Position numbers and translations under genes: made by a program. From positions 1,033,501 to 1,097,500 of the forward strand of contig NZ_WKFH01000003.1 in assembly GCF_014884385.1 (NCBI RefSeq): a stretch of DNA of 64,000 nucleotides. The letters are read 5' to 3'. Origin of the DNA: Phycobacter azelaicus. GTDB taxonomy: Bacteria > Pseudomonadota > Alphaproteobacteria > Rhodobacterales > Rhodobacteraceae. Of this stretch, positions 8,140-16,857 are shown piece after piece. Every line of letters begins with the position of its first letter. Within the stretch, counting starts at the first letter, position 1. Under the pieces are notes generated by a model. That model worked only from the letters and a program-made list of their open reading frames with translations. It searched no databases and was not told the origin of the DNA.

Positions 8140-9573
8140 ATGACAGAAAAAGCACCTATTTTCTTTGATGAGATGTACGGCAATGGGGACACAGCACGTG
8201 CCCCTTATGCGCAATACGCTGACTGGTTCAGCCGCGAAAACCCCAAAGACCTGATCAAGGAAGCTCGCGAGGCCGAAGACTTCTTTCGCCGCACCGGCAT
8301 TACCTTCAATGTTTACGGGGAAGCGGATGCCGAAGAACGGCTGATCCCCTTCGACATCATCCCGCGGATCATCTCCGCAAAGGAATGGAGCCGTCTTGTC
8401 AGAGGGATCGAACAGCGGGTTCGGGCAATCAACGCGTTTTTGCACGACATCTATCACCGGCAGGAAATCCTGCGCGCGGGCCGTGTTCCGGTCGACCTGA
8501 TTGCCCGAAACGAAGCGTTTCTGCCGATGATGGTAGGGGTCCAGCCGCCCGGCGGAATTTACACGCATATCGTTGGCATCGACATGGTGCGCACCGGAGA
8601 CGATGAGTTTTTCGTGCTTGAGGACAATGCCCGCACACCGTCTGGCGTGTCCTACATGCTCGAAAACCGCGAAACCATGTTGCAGATGTTCCCTGAACTG
8701 TTCAGCAAAGTCAAAGTGCGGCGCGTTTCGGATTATCCAGCCTCGCTTTTGAACTCTCTTGCCAATTGCATGCCGCCCGACCCCAGCCCTGATCGGACCG
8801 TTGCGGTGCTGACGCCGGGCATTCACAACTCGGCCTATTTCGAACATGCCTTCCTTGCCGACCATATGGGCGTCGAGTTGGTCGAGGGAACGGATCTGAA
8901 GATCGTCGACGGACGTATCGCCATGCGCACCACGCGCGGCTACAAGCCAATTGATGTTGTTTACCGGCGGGTGGACGATGATTTCCTTGATCCGCTGAAC
9001 TTCAAGCCGGACAGTCTACTTGGGGTGCCCGGTATTTTCGACGTTTACCGCGCGGGTCGCATAACTATTGCCAATGCGCCCGGCACCGGCATCGCCGATG
9101 ACAAGGCGATCTACAGCTACATGCCTGATATTGTTGAGTTTTACACAGGTGAGAAAGCGATCCTGCAAAATGTTCCGACATGGCGATGCTCTGAGCCGGA
9201 CTCGCTCGCCTACGTTCTGGACAACCTTGCCGACCTTGTCGTGAAGGAAGTGCATGGATCTGGCGGTTACGGGATGCTCGTCGGCCCTGCGGCCTCGAAA
9301 AAGGAACTGGCGGCCTTCCGAAAAAAACTGGAAGCGAAACCCGCAGGCTATATCGCCCAGCCGACGCTGGCGCTGTCGACAGTGCCGATCCTGACAAAGG
9401 CTGGCCTTGCACCGCGCCATGTGGATCTTCGACCCTTTGCTCTGTTCAGTCCGCAGGGCATCAATATTACACCAGGCGGCCTGACCCGTGTGGCGCTGAA
9501 AAAGGGCAGCCTTGTGGTCAACTCCAGCCAGGGAGGCGGCACCAAGGACACCTGGGTGTTGGAGGACGACTGA
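8140..9573 (+). CDS. Circularly permuted ATP-grasp protein of the Anbu operon
   Basis: A 477-residue member of the circularly permuted ATP-grasp family (formerly DUF404/DUF407). The start is the ATG at 8140 (MTEKAPIFFDEMYG), preceded by GGGAG; the frame is open further upstream but overlaps the divergent reductase. Family blocks include DIIPRIISAKEWSRL, FFVLEDNARTPSGVSYMLEN (metal/ATP-binding region), IDVVYRRVDDDFLDP and KEVHGSGGYGMLVGP. These proteins are predicted peptide or amide ligases. It is the first of four overlapping or closely spaced genes ending with Anbu, an arrangement known in many proteobacteria. The ligation substrate is not established. Confidence 0.92.
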   Translation: MTEKAPIFFDEMYGNGDTARAPYAQYADWFSRENPKDLIKEAREAEDFFRRTGITFNVYGEADAEERLIPFDIIPRIISAKEWSRLVRGIEQRVRAINAFLHDIYHRQEILRAGRVPVDLIARNEAFLPMMVGVQPPGGIYTHIVGIDMVRTGDDEFFVLEDNARTPSGVSYMLENRETMLQMFPELFSKVKVRRVSDYPASLLNSLANCMPPDPSPDRTVAVLTPGIHNSAYFEHAFLADHMGVELVEGTDLKIVDGRIAMRTTRGYKPIDVVYRRVDDDFLDPLNFKPDSLLGVPGIFDVYRAGRITIANAPGTGIADDKAIYSYMPDIVEFYTGEKAILQNVPTWRCSEPDSLAYVLDNLADLVVKEVHGSGGYGMLVGPAASKKELAAFRKKLEAKPAGYIAQPTLALSTVPILTKAGLAPRHVDLRPFALFSPQGINITPGGLTRVALKKGSLVVNSSQGGGTKDTWVLEDD

Positions 9574-10508
9574 TGCTGGGAAAAACCGCAGGAGGCGTGT
9601 TCTGGATGTTCCGCTATCTGGAGCGCAGCGAAAACACGGCGCGGCTGATCGAGGCAGGCTTTCGCATTGCCCTGACACGGCCGGGCAGCGAGGAATGGAC
9701 AAGCGTTCTGAAAACCGCCGCCGCTGAGCAGGCCTACCGGGAGGCTCACGGCGAGGTGGTGCAATCAAAGGTGATCGACTTTTTACTGCGTGATCCGCAG
9801 AACCCTTCTTCGGTGATGTCCTCTTATGCGCAGGCCCGCCAGAATGCGCGCACAGTGCGCACGGCCATCACGCAGGAAGTCTGGGAGGCGGTCAATGACG
9901 CCTATATCACCCTGAAGAAACGGCTTGCACGCCCGGTTGCCGAACGGGACCTGCCGGATGTTCTGGCACAGATCCGGCAGCACTCAGGACTGGTACGCGG
10001 TGCGCTGCATGGCTCGATGCTGCGCAATGACGTCTTCGATTTTTGCCGCCTTGGTACCTTTCTTGAGCGGGCCGACAACACCGCCCGCATTCTGGATGTG
10101 AAATACTACGTGCTTTTGCCCTCGGTCACGCAGGTCGGGTCCTCTCTCGACAATGTGCAGTGGGAGACGATCCTGCGCTCGGTGTCGGGGGTACGGTCTT
10201 ACAGCTGGCTCAATCAGGGCAAGGCAACCCCCATGGGGATTGCGGATTTCCTGATCTTCGACCCTAGAATGCCCCGAAGCCTGCGCTCTTCAGTGAACAA
10301 GATCCGCAGCAATCTAACGATGTTGGAGAACGAATACCTTGAACAGCACTCCTGCCATGAAACGGTGGAAAAGCTGCATCGTTGTCTGAGCACCAGCAGC
10401 GTCGAAGAGGTCTTTGAAGAGGGCTTGCACGAATTCCTGACGGAATTTTTGGCGAATATCGCGCGCCTTGGGGCCGAAATTGAGGCCGACTACAGGTTCA
10501 CGGAGTGA
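9573..10508 (+). CDS. Alpha-E domain protein of the Anbu operon
   Basis: A 311-residue all-helical alpha-E (DUF403) protein. It begins MLGKTAGGVFWMFRYLERSENTARLIEAGF, the family hallmark, and has the internal repeat FCRLGTFLERADNTARILDVKYYVLL. The start codon overlaps the stop of the ATP-grasp gene (TGATG), so the two are translationally coupled. Alpha-E proteins almost always accompany circularly permuted ATP-grasp and transglutaminase partners; their biochemical function is unknown. Confidence 0.92.
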   Translation: MLGKTAGGVFWMFRYLERSENTARLIEAGFRIALTRPGSEEWTSVLKTAAAEQAYREAHGEVVQSKVIDFLLRDPQNPSSVMSSYAQARQNARTVRTAITQEVWEAVNDAYITLKKRLARPVAERDLPDVLAQIRQHSGLVRGALHGSMLRNDVFDFCRLGTFLERADNTARILDVKYYVLLPSVTQVGSSLDNVQWETILRSVSGVRSYSWLNQGKATPMGIADFLIFDPRMPRSLRSSVNKIRSNLTMLENEYLEQHSCHETVEKLHRCLSTSSVEEVFEEGLHEFLTEFLANIARLGAEIEADYRFTE

Positions 10509-10511
10509 CAA

Positions 10512-11315
10512 ATGCGACTTAAGATCGAACATTCCAGCCGATACAAATTTGATCACCCCACGCGCTATGGTCTGCAACAACTGCGACTAACCCCCAAAAG
10601 CCGCGTGGGTCAGAAGGTGGAACGCTGGTCAACGCAGATCGAGGGCGGCCGGATCGAGACCGAGTTTGAGGACCAGAACGCCAATCGGGTGTCTCTGATC
10701 TCCTTTGCGCCCGGAGCGCTTGAAATCCACGTGCGCTGTTTTGGCGAGATCGAGACCGAGGATCAGCACGGCATTGTCGGCAAGCACCGCGGTTTTCTGC
10801 CATTGTGGCTGTTCAAACGCTCGACCGATCTGACCCGCGCAAGTGCCAACGTGCGGCGCCTGACCAAGGGACTGCGGGATGCCCATGACAACGACATCAC
10901 GCTTTTGCACGATCTGTCGGCGCGCATCTTAGAGGCGGTGCCTTATGCGACTGGCGAAACCCATGCGGCCACTTCGGCCGATGAGGCGATCGAACACGGC
11001 TACGGCGTCTGCCAGGACCATGCGCATATCTTCATCGCGGCCGCGCGGGCGATGGATTACCCGGCGCGCTATGTCTCGGGCTACCTGATGATGGAGGACC
11101 GCGAACAGCAGGACGCCACCCATGCCTGGGCCGAAGCCCATATCGATGGCTTTGGCTGGGTCGGCTTCGACGTTGCTAACGGAATATCACCAGATGCTCG
11201 CTATATTCGCGTTGCAACGGGACTTGATTATCGTGAAGCCGCGCCCATTTCGGGGCTCAGGTTTGGCGCGGGCAGTGAAACCTTGTCGGTGGACGTGGCC
11301 GTGCAAGAGCAATAA
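10512..11315 (+). CDS. Transglutaminase-like protein of the Anbu operon
   Basis: A 267-residue protein with an N-terminal beta domain (residues 1-about 85; MRLKIEHSSRYKFDHPTRYG is typical) and a transglutaminase-like cysteine-protease core. The triad is visible: Cys in GYGVCQDHAHIFIAAAR, His in DATHAWAEAHI and Asp in WVGFDVANG. It lies 3 nt after the alpha-E gene. In this operon family it is thought to hydrolyse or transfer amide bonds on a product shared with the ATP-grasp and Anbu proteins; that role is inferred from conserved linkage only. Confidence 0.92.
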   Translation: MRLKIEHSSRYKFDHPTRYGLQQLRLTPKSRVGQKVERWSTQIEGGRIETEFEDQNANRVSLISFAPGALEIHVRCFGEIETEDQHGIVGKHRGFLPLWLFKRSTDLTRASANVRRLTKGLRDAHDNDITLLHDLSARILEAVPYATGETHAATSADEAIEHGYGVCQDHAHIFIAAARAMDYPARYVSGYLMMEDREQQDATHAWAEAHIDGFGWVGFDVANGISPDARYIRVATGLDYREAAPISGLRFGAGSETLSVDVAVQEQ

Positions 11316-11344
11316 CAGGTCCGCAACAAGAGCGGAGCGTCGCC

Positions 11345-12103
11345 ATGACATATTGTGTTGGTCTGAAACTGAAACGCGGGTTGGTCTTCATGTCCGACAC
11401 CCGGACCAATGCGGGTGTCGACAGCATCAGCGTCTTTCGCAAGATGTTCCACTGGGAAGCCGAGGGCGAACGCTGCATCACCATCATGACCGCCGGCAAC
11501 CTTGGCACCACCCAGGCGGTGATCAGCCTCTTGAACGAACGCACCCTGCCGGCCGAAGAGCGGGGAATGCCTTCGATCCTGCAGGCCTCTTCGATGTATC
11601 AGGTGGCCAAACTGGTCGGGGAGACCCTGCGCGAAGTGATCCGGGATCAGGCTGGGCAGGATGGCCCCCGCGCCGAGGCGCAGTTTTCGGCCAGTCTCAT
11701 CGTAGGCGGACAGGTCAAGGGCGGCGAGCCGCGCCTGTTCATGATCTATCCCGAAGGCAATTTCGTCGAGGCCGGCGAGGAGACACCCTTTTTTCAGATC
11801 GGCGAGACAAAATATGGCAAGCCCATCATCGTGCGCGCTTTTGACCCGGAGGTGAGTTTTGAGGATGCAATCAAGATCACGATGCTGAGCTTTGACTCAA
11901 CCCTGAAGGCAAATCTGTCGGTCGGCCTACCTCTCGATCTCCACGTCTATCGCAAGGACAGTCTCAAGATCGGTGCGCAGCGGCGGATTGAGGTGGGTGA
12001 TCCCTATTTCGATGCCCTCTCGCAGGGTTGGGGCGAGGCCCTGAAAGAAGCGGTTCAGGCTCTGCCCGCCTATTCACTTGAACAGGATGGTGAGCCTCGC
12101 TGA
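11345..12103 (+). CDS. Anbu, proteasome-type protease homologue
   Basis: A 252-residue Ntn-hydrolase of the Anbu family (ancestral beta subunit of the proteasome). The sequence starts MTYCVGLKLKRGLVFMSDTRTNAG; removal of Met would expose a catalytic Thr, and Asp of SDTRTNAG and Lys of VFRKMF match proteasome active-site positions. A GGAG ribosome site stands 7 nt before the ATG. It closes the operon of ATP-grasp, alpha-E and transglutaminase genes. Known Anbu proteins assemble as open helical rings rather than closed barrels; the natural substrate is unresolved. Confidence 0.93.
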   Translation: MTYCVGLKLKRGLVFMSDTRTNAGVDSISVFRKMFHWEAEGERCITIMTAGNLGTTQAVISLLNERTLPAEERGMPSILQASSMYQVAKLVGETLREVIRDQAGQDGPRAEAQFSASLIVGGQVKGGEPRLFMIYPEGNFVEAGEETPFFQIGETKYGKPIIVRAFDPEVSFEDAIKITMLSFDSTLKANLSVGLPLDLHVYRKDSLKIGAQRRIEVGDPYFDALSQGWGEALKEAVQALPAYSLEQDGEPR

Positions 12104-12326
12104 CCCATAGCGCAGGCCGCTGAAATCCTTACACAAGACACCCAGCCCAGCGCTCCGCTGGTCTTGGCATTTGGAAAAATCGGCGGAGCCAGGCCGCACA
12201 TGGTGATCCCGCCGTTCTTTTCTTCTATTCCTGATTGTTGAAAAGACACAGTCAGCCCCCGATCCCTGAGAACGCGTTGACCTGTAACTGCCCAGCACGC
12301 AGGCTCGCGGAAATTTGGGAGAGACC

Positions 12327-13133
12327 ATGATTACCAAAAAACGACAATTGTCGCGCTCTGCGGTAGCCGTCTGTGGCGCAGTTCTGTTTTCTACCATTTT
12401 CACCAATGCCAAGGCCCAGTCGCTGCAGCCCGGCGAGCGATTATTGGCCTTCAGCTACACGAACCTGCAGCGCGAGGACGCGGGAACCGAACGCAATGCT
12501 GATACGGCCATCATCAGCTACACCTATCAGCGGACCACGCAGATGGCATTCACGGGCTATATCGGCCAAAGCCGCACCGAAGGCATTTTCCCGCCGACCC
12601 CGGCAGATCGGCAGGAAACGGACAATCCGCTTGTCGGCGTCGGCATGACCTACAGTCTAGGATCGGGCCGCGAGATCGGAGCATCATTGATCTACGGCGA
12701 CATCGGTGAGGAATACACCTCGGGCGGAACTACGACGCGCGGCGACGGCGACACGCTGACGGCCTCGCTCCGCTTCAGCCAGACAATACCCCTTTCGGAG
12801 CAGGTTTTCCTAACCGGGGCGGTCTCCGGTGCCGTCAGCAAAAGCGAATATGACACCCCAGGCATCAGCAACTCATCCACATCGATCCGCTATGATGGAT
12901 CGCTGACAGTTGGATACGTGGCCACACCCGATCTGGTGCTGAAGGCTGGAATCCACCGTGCCAGCGCCAACAACGTGATCACGATCACGGGTGATCGCGG
13001 CCTGACCCGCGGCAAGATCGGCGCGATCTACCGCTTCAACCAGGACACGGCGATTGCCCTGAACTGGATGGAGGGCATCGGTGCCGAAGACACCCACCAG
13101 CGCTTGCAGATCAACCTGATGCGCCGCTTCTGA
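12327..13133 (+). CDS. Predicted outer-membrane beta-barrel protein
   Basis: A 268-residue exported protein that I do not recognise by name. It has a signal peptide (MITKKRQLSRSAVAVCGAVL onwards, cleavage near NAKA-QS). The rest is amphipathic beta-strand sequence with alternating polar and aromatic residues, Gly-rich turns (GGTTTRGDGDT) and a C-terminus LQINLMRRF ending in Phe, the usual beta-barrel insertion signal. Start chosen at the ATG after GGGAGAG. Its stop overlaps the start of a lipoprotein gene by 1 nt, so the pair is probably co-translated. Confidence 0.7.
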   Translation: MITKKRQLSRSAVAVCGAVLFSTIFTNAKAQSLQPGERLLAFSYTNLQREDAGTERNADTAIISYTYQRTTQMAFTGYIGQSRTEGIFPPTPADRQETDNPLVGVGMTYSLGSGREIGASLIYGDIGEEYTSGGTTTRGDGDTLTASLRFSQTIPLSEQVFLTGAVSGAVSKSEYDTPGISNSSTSIRYDGSLTVGYVATPDLVLKAGIHRASANNVITITGDRGLTRGKIGAIYRFNQDTAIALNWMEGIGAEDTHQRLQINLMRRF

Positions 13134-13633
13134 TGACGTCCCTCAAAAGGATGCGACTTATGACACAATCTTTTCTGACCCGCTTGACCCGTCCATTCCT
13201 GCTGCTTCTTGTGCTTGGGATGGCGGCATGTACGACCTACAGCGGCCCGATCACCGGCACCGCTGCCAGTGAAACCCGCCAGATCGAAACAGCAAATGGC
13301 GAGACCTTTTCCGTCACTGTCGAGGCTCTGACCCGCCACGTGACCATCGTATCCAGTATTGACCCTTCAGACCGCGAACCTTTCGATGCCTATGTAACTC
13401 GCATCACGATCACAGACGCCAATGGCCAGGACCGCGTTGTCTTCGTTCCGCAGGGCGAAATCACGGAGAGCGGGCAATTCTCCAATACAAGAAAAGCCGG
13501 ATTCAGAAACCCTGAGAAAGCCATAAAAGCTGGATGGGATTTTGTTAACAAAGAGTTTTCCGGAGTGCCCTTCAGCTTTGTCGAGCCGCCGATCGATGCT
13601 CATCTTGATGCCATCGATACGGTTACCAACTGA
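13133..13633 (+). CDS. Predicted lipoprotein, partner of the upstream barrel
   Basis: A 166-residue hypothetical protein. A hydrophobic segment (LTRPFLLLLVLGMAAC) ends in a lipobox whose Cys is about residue 33, so export and lipidation are likely. No catalytic motif is apparent. Two starts are possible: the ATG overlapping the upstream stop (listed) or the in-frame ATG at 13160, which gives a shorter signal peptide. Coupled to the outer-membrane barrel gene by a TGATG junction. Confidence 0.6.
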   Translation: MTSLKRMRLMTQSFLTRLTRPFLLLLVLGMAACTTYSGPITGTAASETRQIETANGETFSVTVEALTRHVTIVSSIDPSDREPFDAYVTRITITDANGQDRVVFVPQGEITESGQFSNTRKAGFRNPEKAIKAGWDFVNKEFSGVPFSFVEPPIDAHLDAIDTVTN

Positions 13634-13714
13634 CGGGTCGGCCCCGACTGTCCGTTGCGGCCGGAGAGCGGGGCCTGACCACGAAAAGGGAACCCGCACT
13701 CGAGACAGGATTGC

Positions 13715-13924
13715 GATGTCACCGATCTGACCATCACCTGCGAAGACACCGACAGCAAAGTTTGCTATGTCGCGTACATACCCGGCCTGAGCGTTGCCGC
13801 AGCGCTGGCAGAGCGGATCATCACCTATGCACGGGACGCGGGTCAAAAGATGATACCCCTGCGCCCGTTCTTTGGCGCTTAAATCGCACGCCACAAGGAT
13901 GACACGGCCGACGTATTCAGTTGA
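13715..13924 (+). pseudogene. Decayed GNAT N-acetyltransferase (YjdJ-like)
   Basis: No intact start is present, but one frame reads TDLTITCEDTDSKVCYVAYI, then VAAALAERIITYARDAGQKM and IPLRPFFGA, a TAA stop at 13880-13882, and in the same frame IARHKDDTADVFS before TGA at 13922-13924. The first part resembles the N-terminus (ITREDTDSKGRY-type) and the second the CoA-binding C-terminus (ALAERLV..ARAAGXKIXPLCPFV) of small YjdJ-type acetyltransferases of about 95-100 residues. Around 35-40 central codons seem to be missing, and the in-frame stop truncates the rest. The wider gap 13634-14050 shows no other gene. Confidence 0.6.
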
Positions 13925-14050
13925 GATTTTGCCTGCCTTTGCGGAAAAAACGTATTGCCAAGAGCCCGCTCGACAGGCTCGGCAACTGCTCTACGATTAA
14001 GCGCTGGATATGGATGACCTGATCCCCACAGCAATTCCCGGAGAACCCGA

Positions 14051-15013
14051 ATGAGCTGGAACCCAACGCAAGATCCAAACTGCCCTGATGCGGAATGCAG
14101 CGCGCTTGAGACACTGATCATTCCACGGGCCCGCGATCTTGGCGGCTTTGAGGTGCGGCGTGCCCTGCCCTCGCCCAAACGCCAGATGGTCGGCCCCTTT
14201 ATCTTTTTCGACCAGATGGGACCGGCTGAGTTCATCACCGACGGCGGCATTGATGTGCGCCCACACCCGCATATCGGGCTGGGCACCGTGACCTATCTTT
14301 ATCAGGGAGAGTTCGAGCATCGCGACAGCATCGGCACCCATCAGATGATTTATCCCGGCGAGGTCAATTGGATGGTGGCAGGCAGCGGGGTCACCCACTC
14401 GGAGCGCACCTCCGAGGAGACCCGCGCCACACGTCACAAGCTGTTCGGCATTCAGACCTGGATCGCCCTGCCCGAAGACAAGGAAGAGATGGCGCCCGAT
14501 TTCGAGCACCACAAGGAAGCCGCCCTGCCAGTTATCCAGAGCGAAGGCGCAACCGCGCGGCTGATCTTGGGCGATGCCTATGGGGAACGCAGCCCCGTGA
14601 CCATGCAGTCGGAAACCTTTTACCTTGATGTGGTGCTGGAGCCGGGAACGGGGTTTCCCCTGCCGGACAACCATGAGGACCGCGGTCTCTATGTGACCCA
14701 AGGCAGCATCGAGGTCGCGGGCGATACATTTGAGGCAGGCCGCATGATGGTGTTCCGCCCCGGTGACCGGATATCGGTAAAGGCCGGTCCGGAAGGGGCC
14801 CGGTTGATGGCGCTTGGCGGCGCAACAATGAATGAAGGCCGCTATATCTGGTGGAATTTCGTCTCTTCTTCAAAAGACCGGATCGAAGAGGCGAAGGACG
14901 CCTGGAAAGCTGCGGACTGGGCAAATGGCCCTTTCCGCCTGCCTCCCGGCGACAACGAGGAGTTCATCCCCATTACCGACCAGCTTGAGGGACGGCTGCC
15001 TCTGCGCAAGTGA
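14051..15013 (+). CDS. Pirin family protein
   Basis: A 320-residue bicupin. The metal-site residues are present: the two His of RPHPHIGLGTVTYLYQG and the His/Glu of GSGVTHSERTSEE. The C-terminal cupin contains LYVTQGSIEVAGDTFEAGRM. It is longer than the minimal pirin of about 290 residues, with extra N-terminal and C-terminal segments. Bacterial pirins are often redox-sensing or quercetinase-like; no specific role can be assigned. Convergent with comF downstream. Confidence 0.93.
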   Translation: MSWNPTQDPNCPDAECSALETLIIPRARDLGGFEVRRALPSPKRQMVGPFIFFDQMGPAEFITDGGIDVRPHPHIGLGTVTYLYQGEFEHRDSIGTHQMIYPGEVNWMVAGSGVTHSERTSEETRATRHKLFGIQTWIALPEDKEEMAPDFEHHKEAALPVIQSEGATARLILGDAYGERSPVTMQSETFYLDVVLEPGTGFPLPDNHEDRGLYVTQGSIEVAGDTFEAGRMMVFRPGDRISVKAGPEGARLMALGGATMNEGRYIWWNFVSSSKDRIEEAKDAWKAADWANGPFRLPPGDNEEFIPITDQLEGRLPLRK

Positions 15014-15115
15014 TCCTTTCGGTATTGGTCCCTACCGGGCGCGGTACCAACAGTGCCGTGTCCGACGCTGTGTTTTGTATCTCAAAGCGCATCCAAAACG
15101 GTTCGGACATCCCGC

Positions 15116-15877
15116 TCATGCACCCGCTTTCTGCCAATCAGGCTCACGATACGCGCGCTGCACCCGTGCTAGCACCGCCACCCGCACCTCCGATGCCCCG
15201 GCCTTGAGGCAGGCATCCGCGCAGGCCGAAAGCGTCGCGCCCGAAGTCATCACATCGTCTACCAGCAAGATGGCACGCCCCCTGATCAGGGCCTCATAGC
15301 GCACAGGCAGGTGTATCGCCTCCGCCAAGAGCCCGAACCGCTCGGCCCGCGAGCGTCCATCCAGCGAGGGCGTCTTGCGGGCGCGCCGCAGAAGATCGGG
15401 CCAATAATCAAGCCCGGCCCGCCTTGCCAATGCCTCGGCCAGCAGGGCCGATTGGTTATACCGCCGTTTCAAAAAACGGCTCCAATGCAGGGGCACCGGA
15501 CAGATCAGGGGATTGTCCCGCAACAAGGACAAAGCGGCGCGCTCCATCCAGGCTGCCGCGTGGGTGGCGATATCCAGCCGGTCTCCGTGCTTCAACGCCA
15601 ACACCAGTTGCCGGGCCTTTCCCTCATAGATCAGCGCCGCCCGGCCCTGGCTCCACGGGCGCGGACTTGAAAGGCAATCATCGCATTCAACACGAAACCC
15701 ATCGTAGTCTCCCGGCAGTGGCACCCCGCACCCGTCGCAGACCGTGCCCGAAATGAACTCAGCTTCCCGCCAACAGGGGCCACACAGACCCGGCTCCTGA
15801 TTGACCAGCCCCCCGCAGCCCAGGCATTGCGGTGGATAGATCATTGAAACAGCGGTTTGAAACCGGGCGTGTAGCAT
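15116..15877 (-). CDS. ComF family phosphoribosyltransferase-like protein
   Basis: A 253-residue protein with N-terminal Cys pairs of a double zinc ribbon (CLGCGGL, CGPC, CDGCG, CDDC) and a phosphoribosyltransferase fold with the PRPP motif ILLVDDVMTSGATLSAC. ComF homologues are linked to DNA uptake in naturally competent bacteria, but many carriers are not competent. Start chosen at the ATG giving MLHARFQTAVSMIYPPQC, with GGGAG upstream; the open frame extends 21 codons further. Only 14 nt separate this start from the divergent methyltransferase, so the promoters must overlap the coding starts. Confidence 0.88.
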   Translation of the reverse strand: MLHARFQTAVSMIYPPQCLGCGGLVNQEPGLCGPCWREAEFISGTVCDGCGVPLPGDYDGFRVECDDCLSSPRPWSQGRAALIYEGKARQLVLALKHGDRLDIATHAAAWMERAALSLLRDNPLICPVPLHWSRFLKRRYNQSALLAEALARRAGLDYWPDLLRRARKTPSLDGRSRAERFGLLAEAIHLPVRYEALIRGRAILLVDDVMTSGATLSACADACLKAGASEVRVAVLARVQRAYREPDWQKAGA

Positions 15878-15891
15878 ATAAATAGCTCCCC

Positions 15892-16734
15892 ATGACGCAC
15901 ACTCCCACAGCACAGCCAAAGCTGTTTGACAGGAAAGCACTGGTCGCGAATAGAGCCCGGCGGCAGCTAAAGGCTCTGTTCCTGCACGAGATGGCCAGGA
16001 ACGAGGTCGAGGATCGACTCCTCTTGGTTAACAGAACCTTTACCGCCCCAGCCGTGGTGACTCCTTTTGCGGAAGTGTGGGATGCCGGTCTGACCGGATC
16101 GCTGGCGGGCGCCAAGCTGGTTCCTGACGATGACGTTCTGGATCTGGAGCCCGGCGCTCATGATCTCGTGATACATTCCATGGGCTTACACTGGGCAAAC
16201 GATCCTGTGGGACAGTTGATCCAATGTCGCCGCGCTCTCAAAGAAGACGGGCTACTGCTAACCGTTCTGCTGGGAGGACAGACCCTGCAAGAGTTGCGTG
16301 TCGCCCTCGCTGGGGCTGAATCCGAGGTGCTGGGCGGCTTGTCTCCGCGAATCGCCCCGATGGGTGAAGTGCGCGATCTGGGCGCCCTTTTGCAACGCGC
16401 CGGGTTCGCACTGCCGGTTGCCGATGTGGTGCCCCTGACGGCCGAATACCGCGACCTGACCCACCTGATGCACGAGTTGCGCGCGATGGGCGAGGCCAAC
16501 GCACTGGAAAGCCGCCTGCGGCGCCCTGTCCCGCGGCGCCTGTTCACCCGCGCCGAAGAAATCTATCGCGATCACTTTGCAACCGAAGAGGGCCGCCTGC
16601 CCGCCAGTTTCGAACTTATCTGCCTCACCGGCTGGTCCCCATCCGAAAGCCAGCAGAAACCGCTGCGCCCCGGTTCGGCGCAGATGCGCCTTGCCGATGC
16701 TCTGAAGGTGCCCGAGACGAAGCTGCCGGAATAG
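15892..16734 (+). CDS. BioC/NDUFAF5-like methyltransferase-fold protein
   Basis: A 280-residue protein resembling the SAM-methyltransferase-fold family that includes the mitochondrial complex I assembly factor NDUFAF5. It begins LFDRKALVANRARR, followed by the block DLVIHSMGLHWANDPVGQLIQCRRALKEDGLLL in total (motifs IV-V) and the long C-terminal region with EIYRDHFA. The usual glycine-rich SAM-binding motif I is not obvious between residues 40 and 85, which is unusual for an active methyltransferase. NDUFAF5 itself hydroxylates an arginine; an equivalent role here is inference. Confidence 0.8.
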   Translation: MTHTPTAQPKLFDRKALVANRARRQLKALFLHEMARNEVEDRLLLVNRTFTAPAVVTPFAEVWDAGLTGSLAGAKLVPDDDVLDLEPGAHDLVIHSMGLHWANDPVGQLIQCRRALKEDGLLLTVLLGGQTLQELRVALAGAESEVLGGLSPRIAPMGEVRDLGALLQRAGFALPVADVVPLTAEYRDLTHLMHELRAMGEANALESRLRRPVPRRLFTRAEEIYRDHFATEEGRLPASFELICLTGWSPSESQQKPLRPGSAQMRLADALKVPETKLPE

Positions 16735-16857
16735 CCCGACTGACCCAGACGATAGGGGAACCTTCTGGATGCGCAAATGTGATCCGATTGGTCTTTGCCC
16801 GCGTATGCCTTTACTGTTCCACCGCAACTAAAGATGCCAACCGCACAGGACTCCGAA

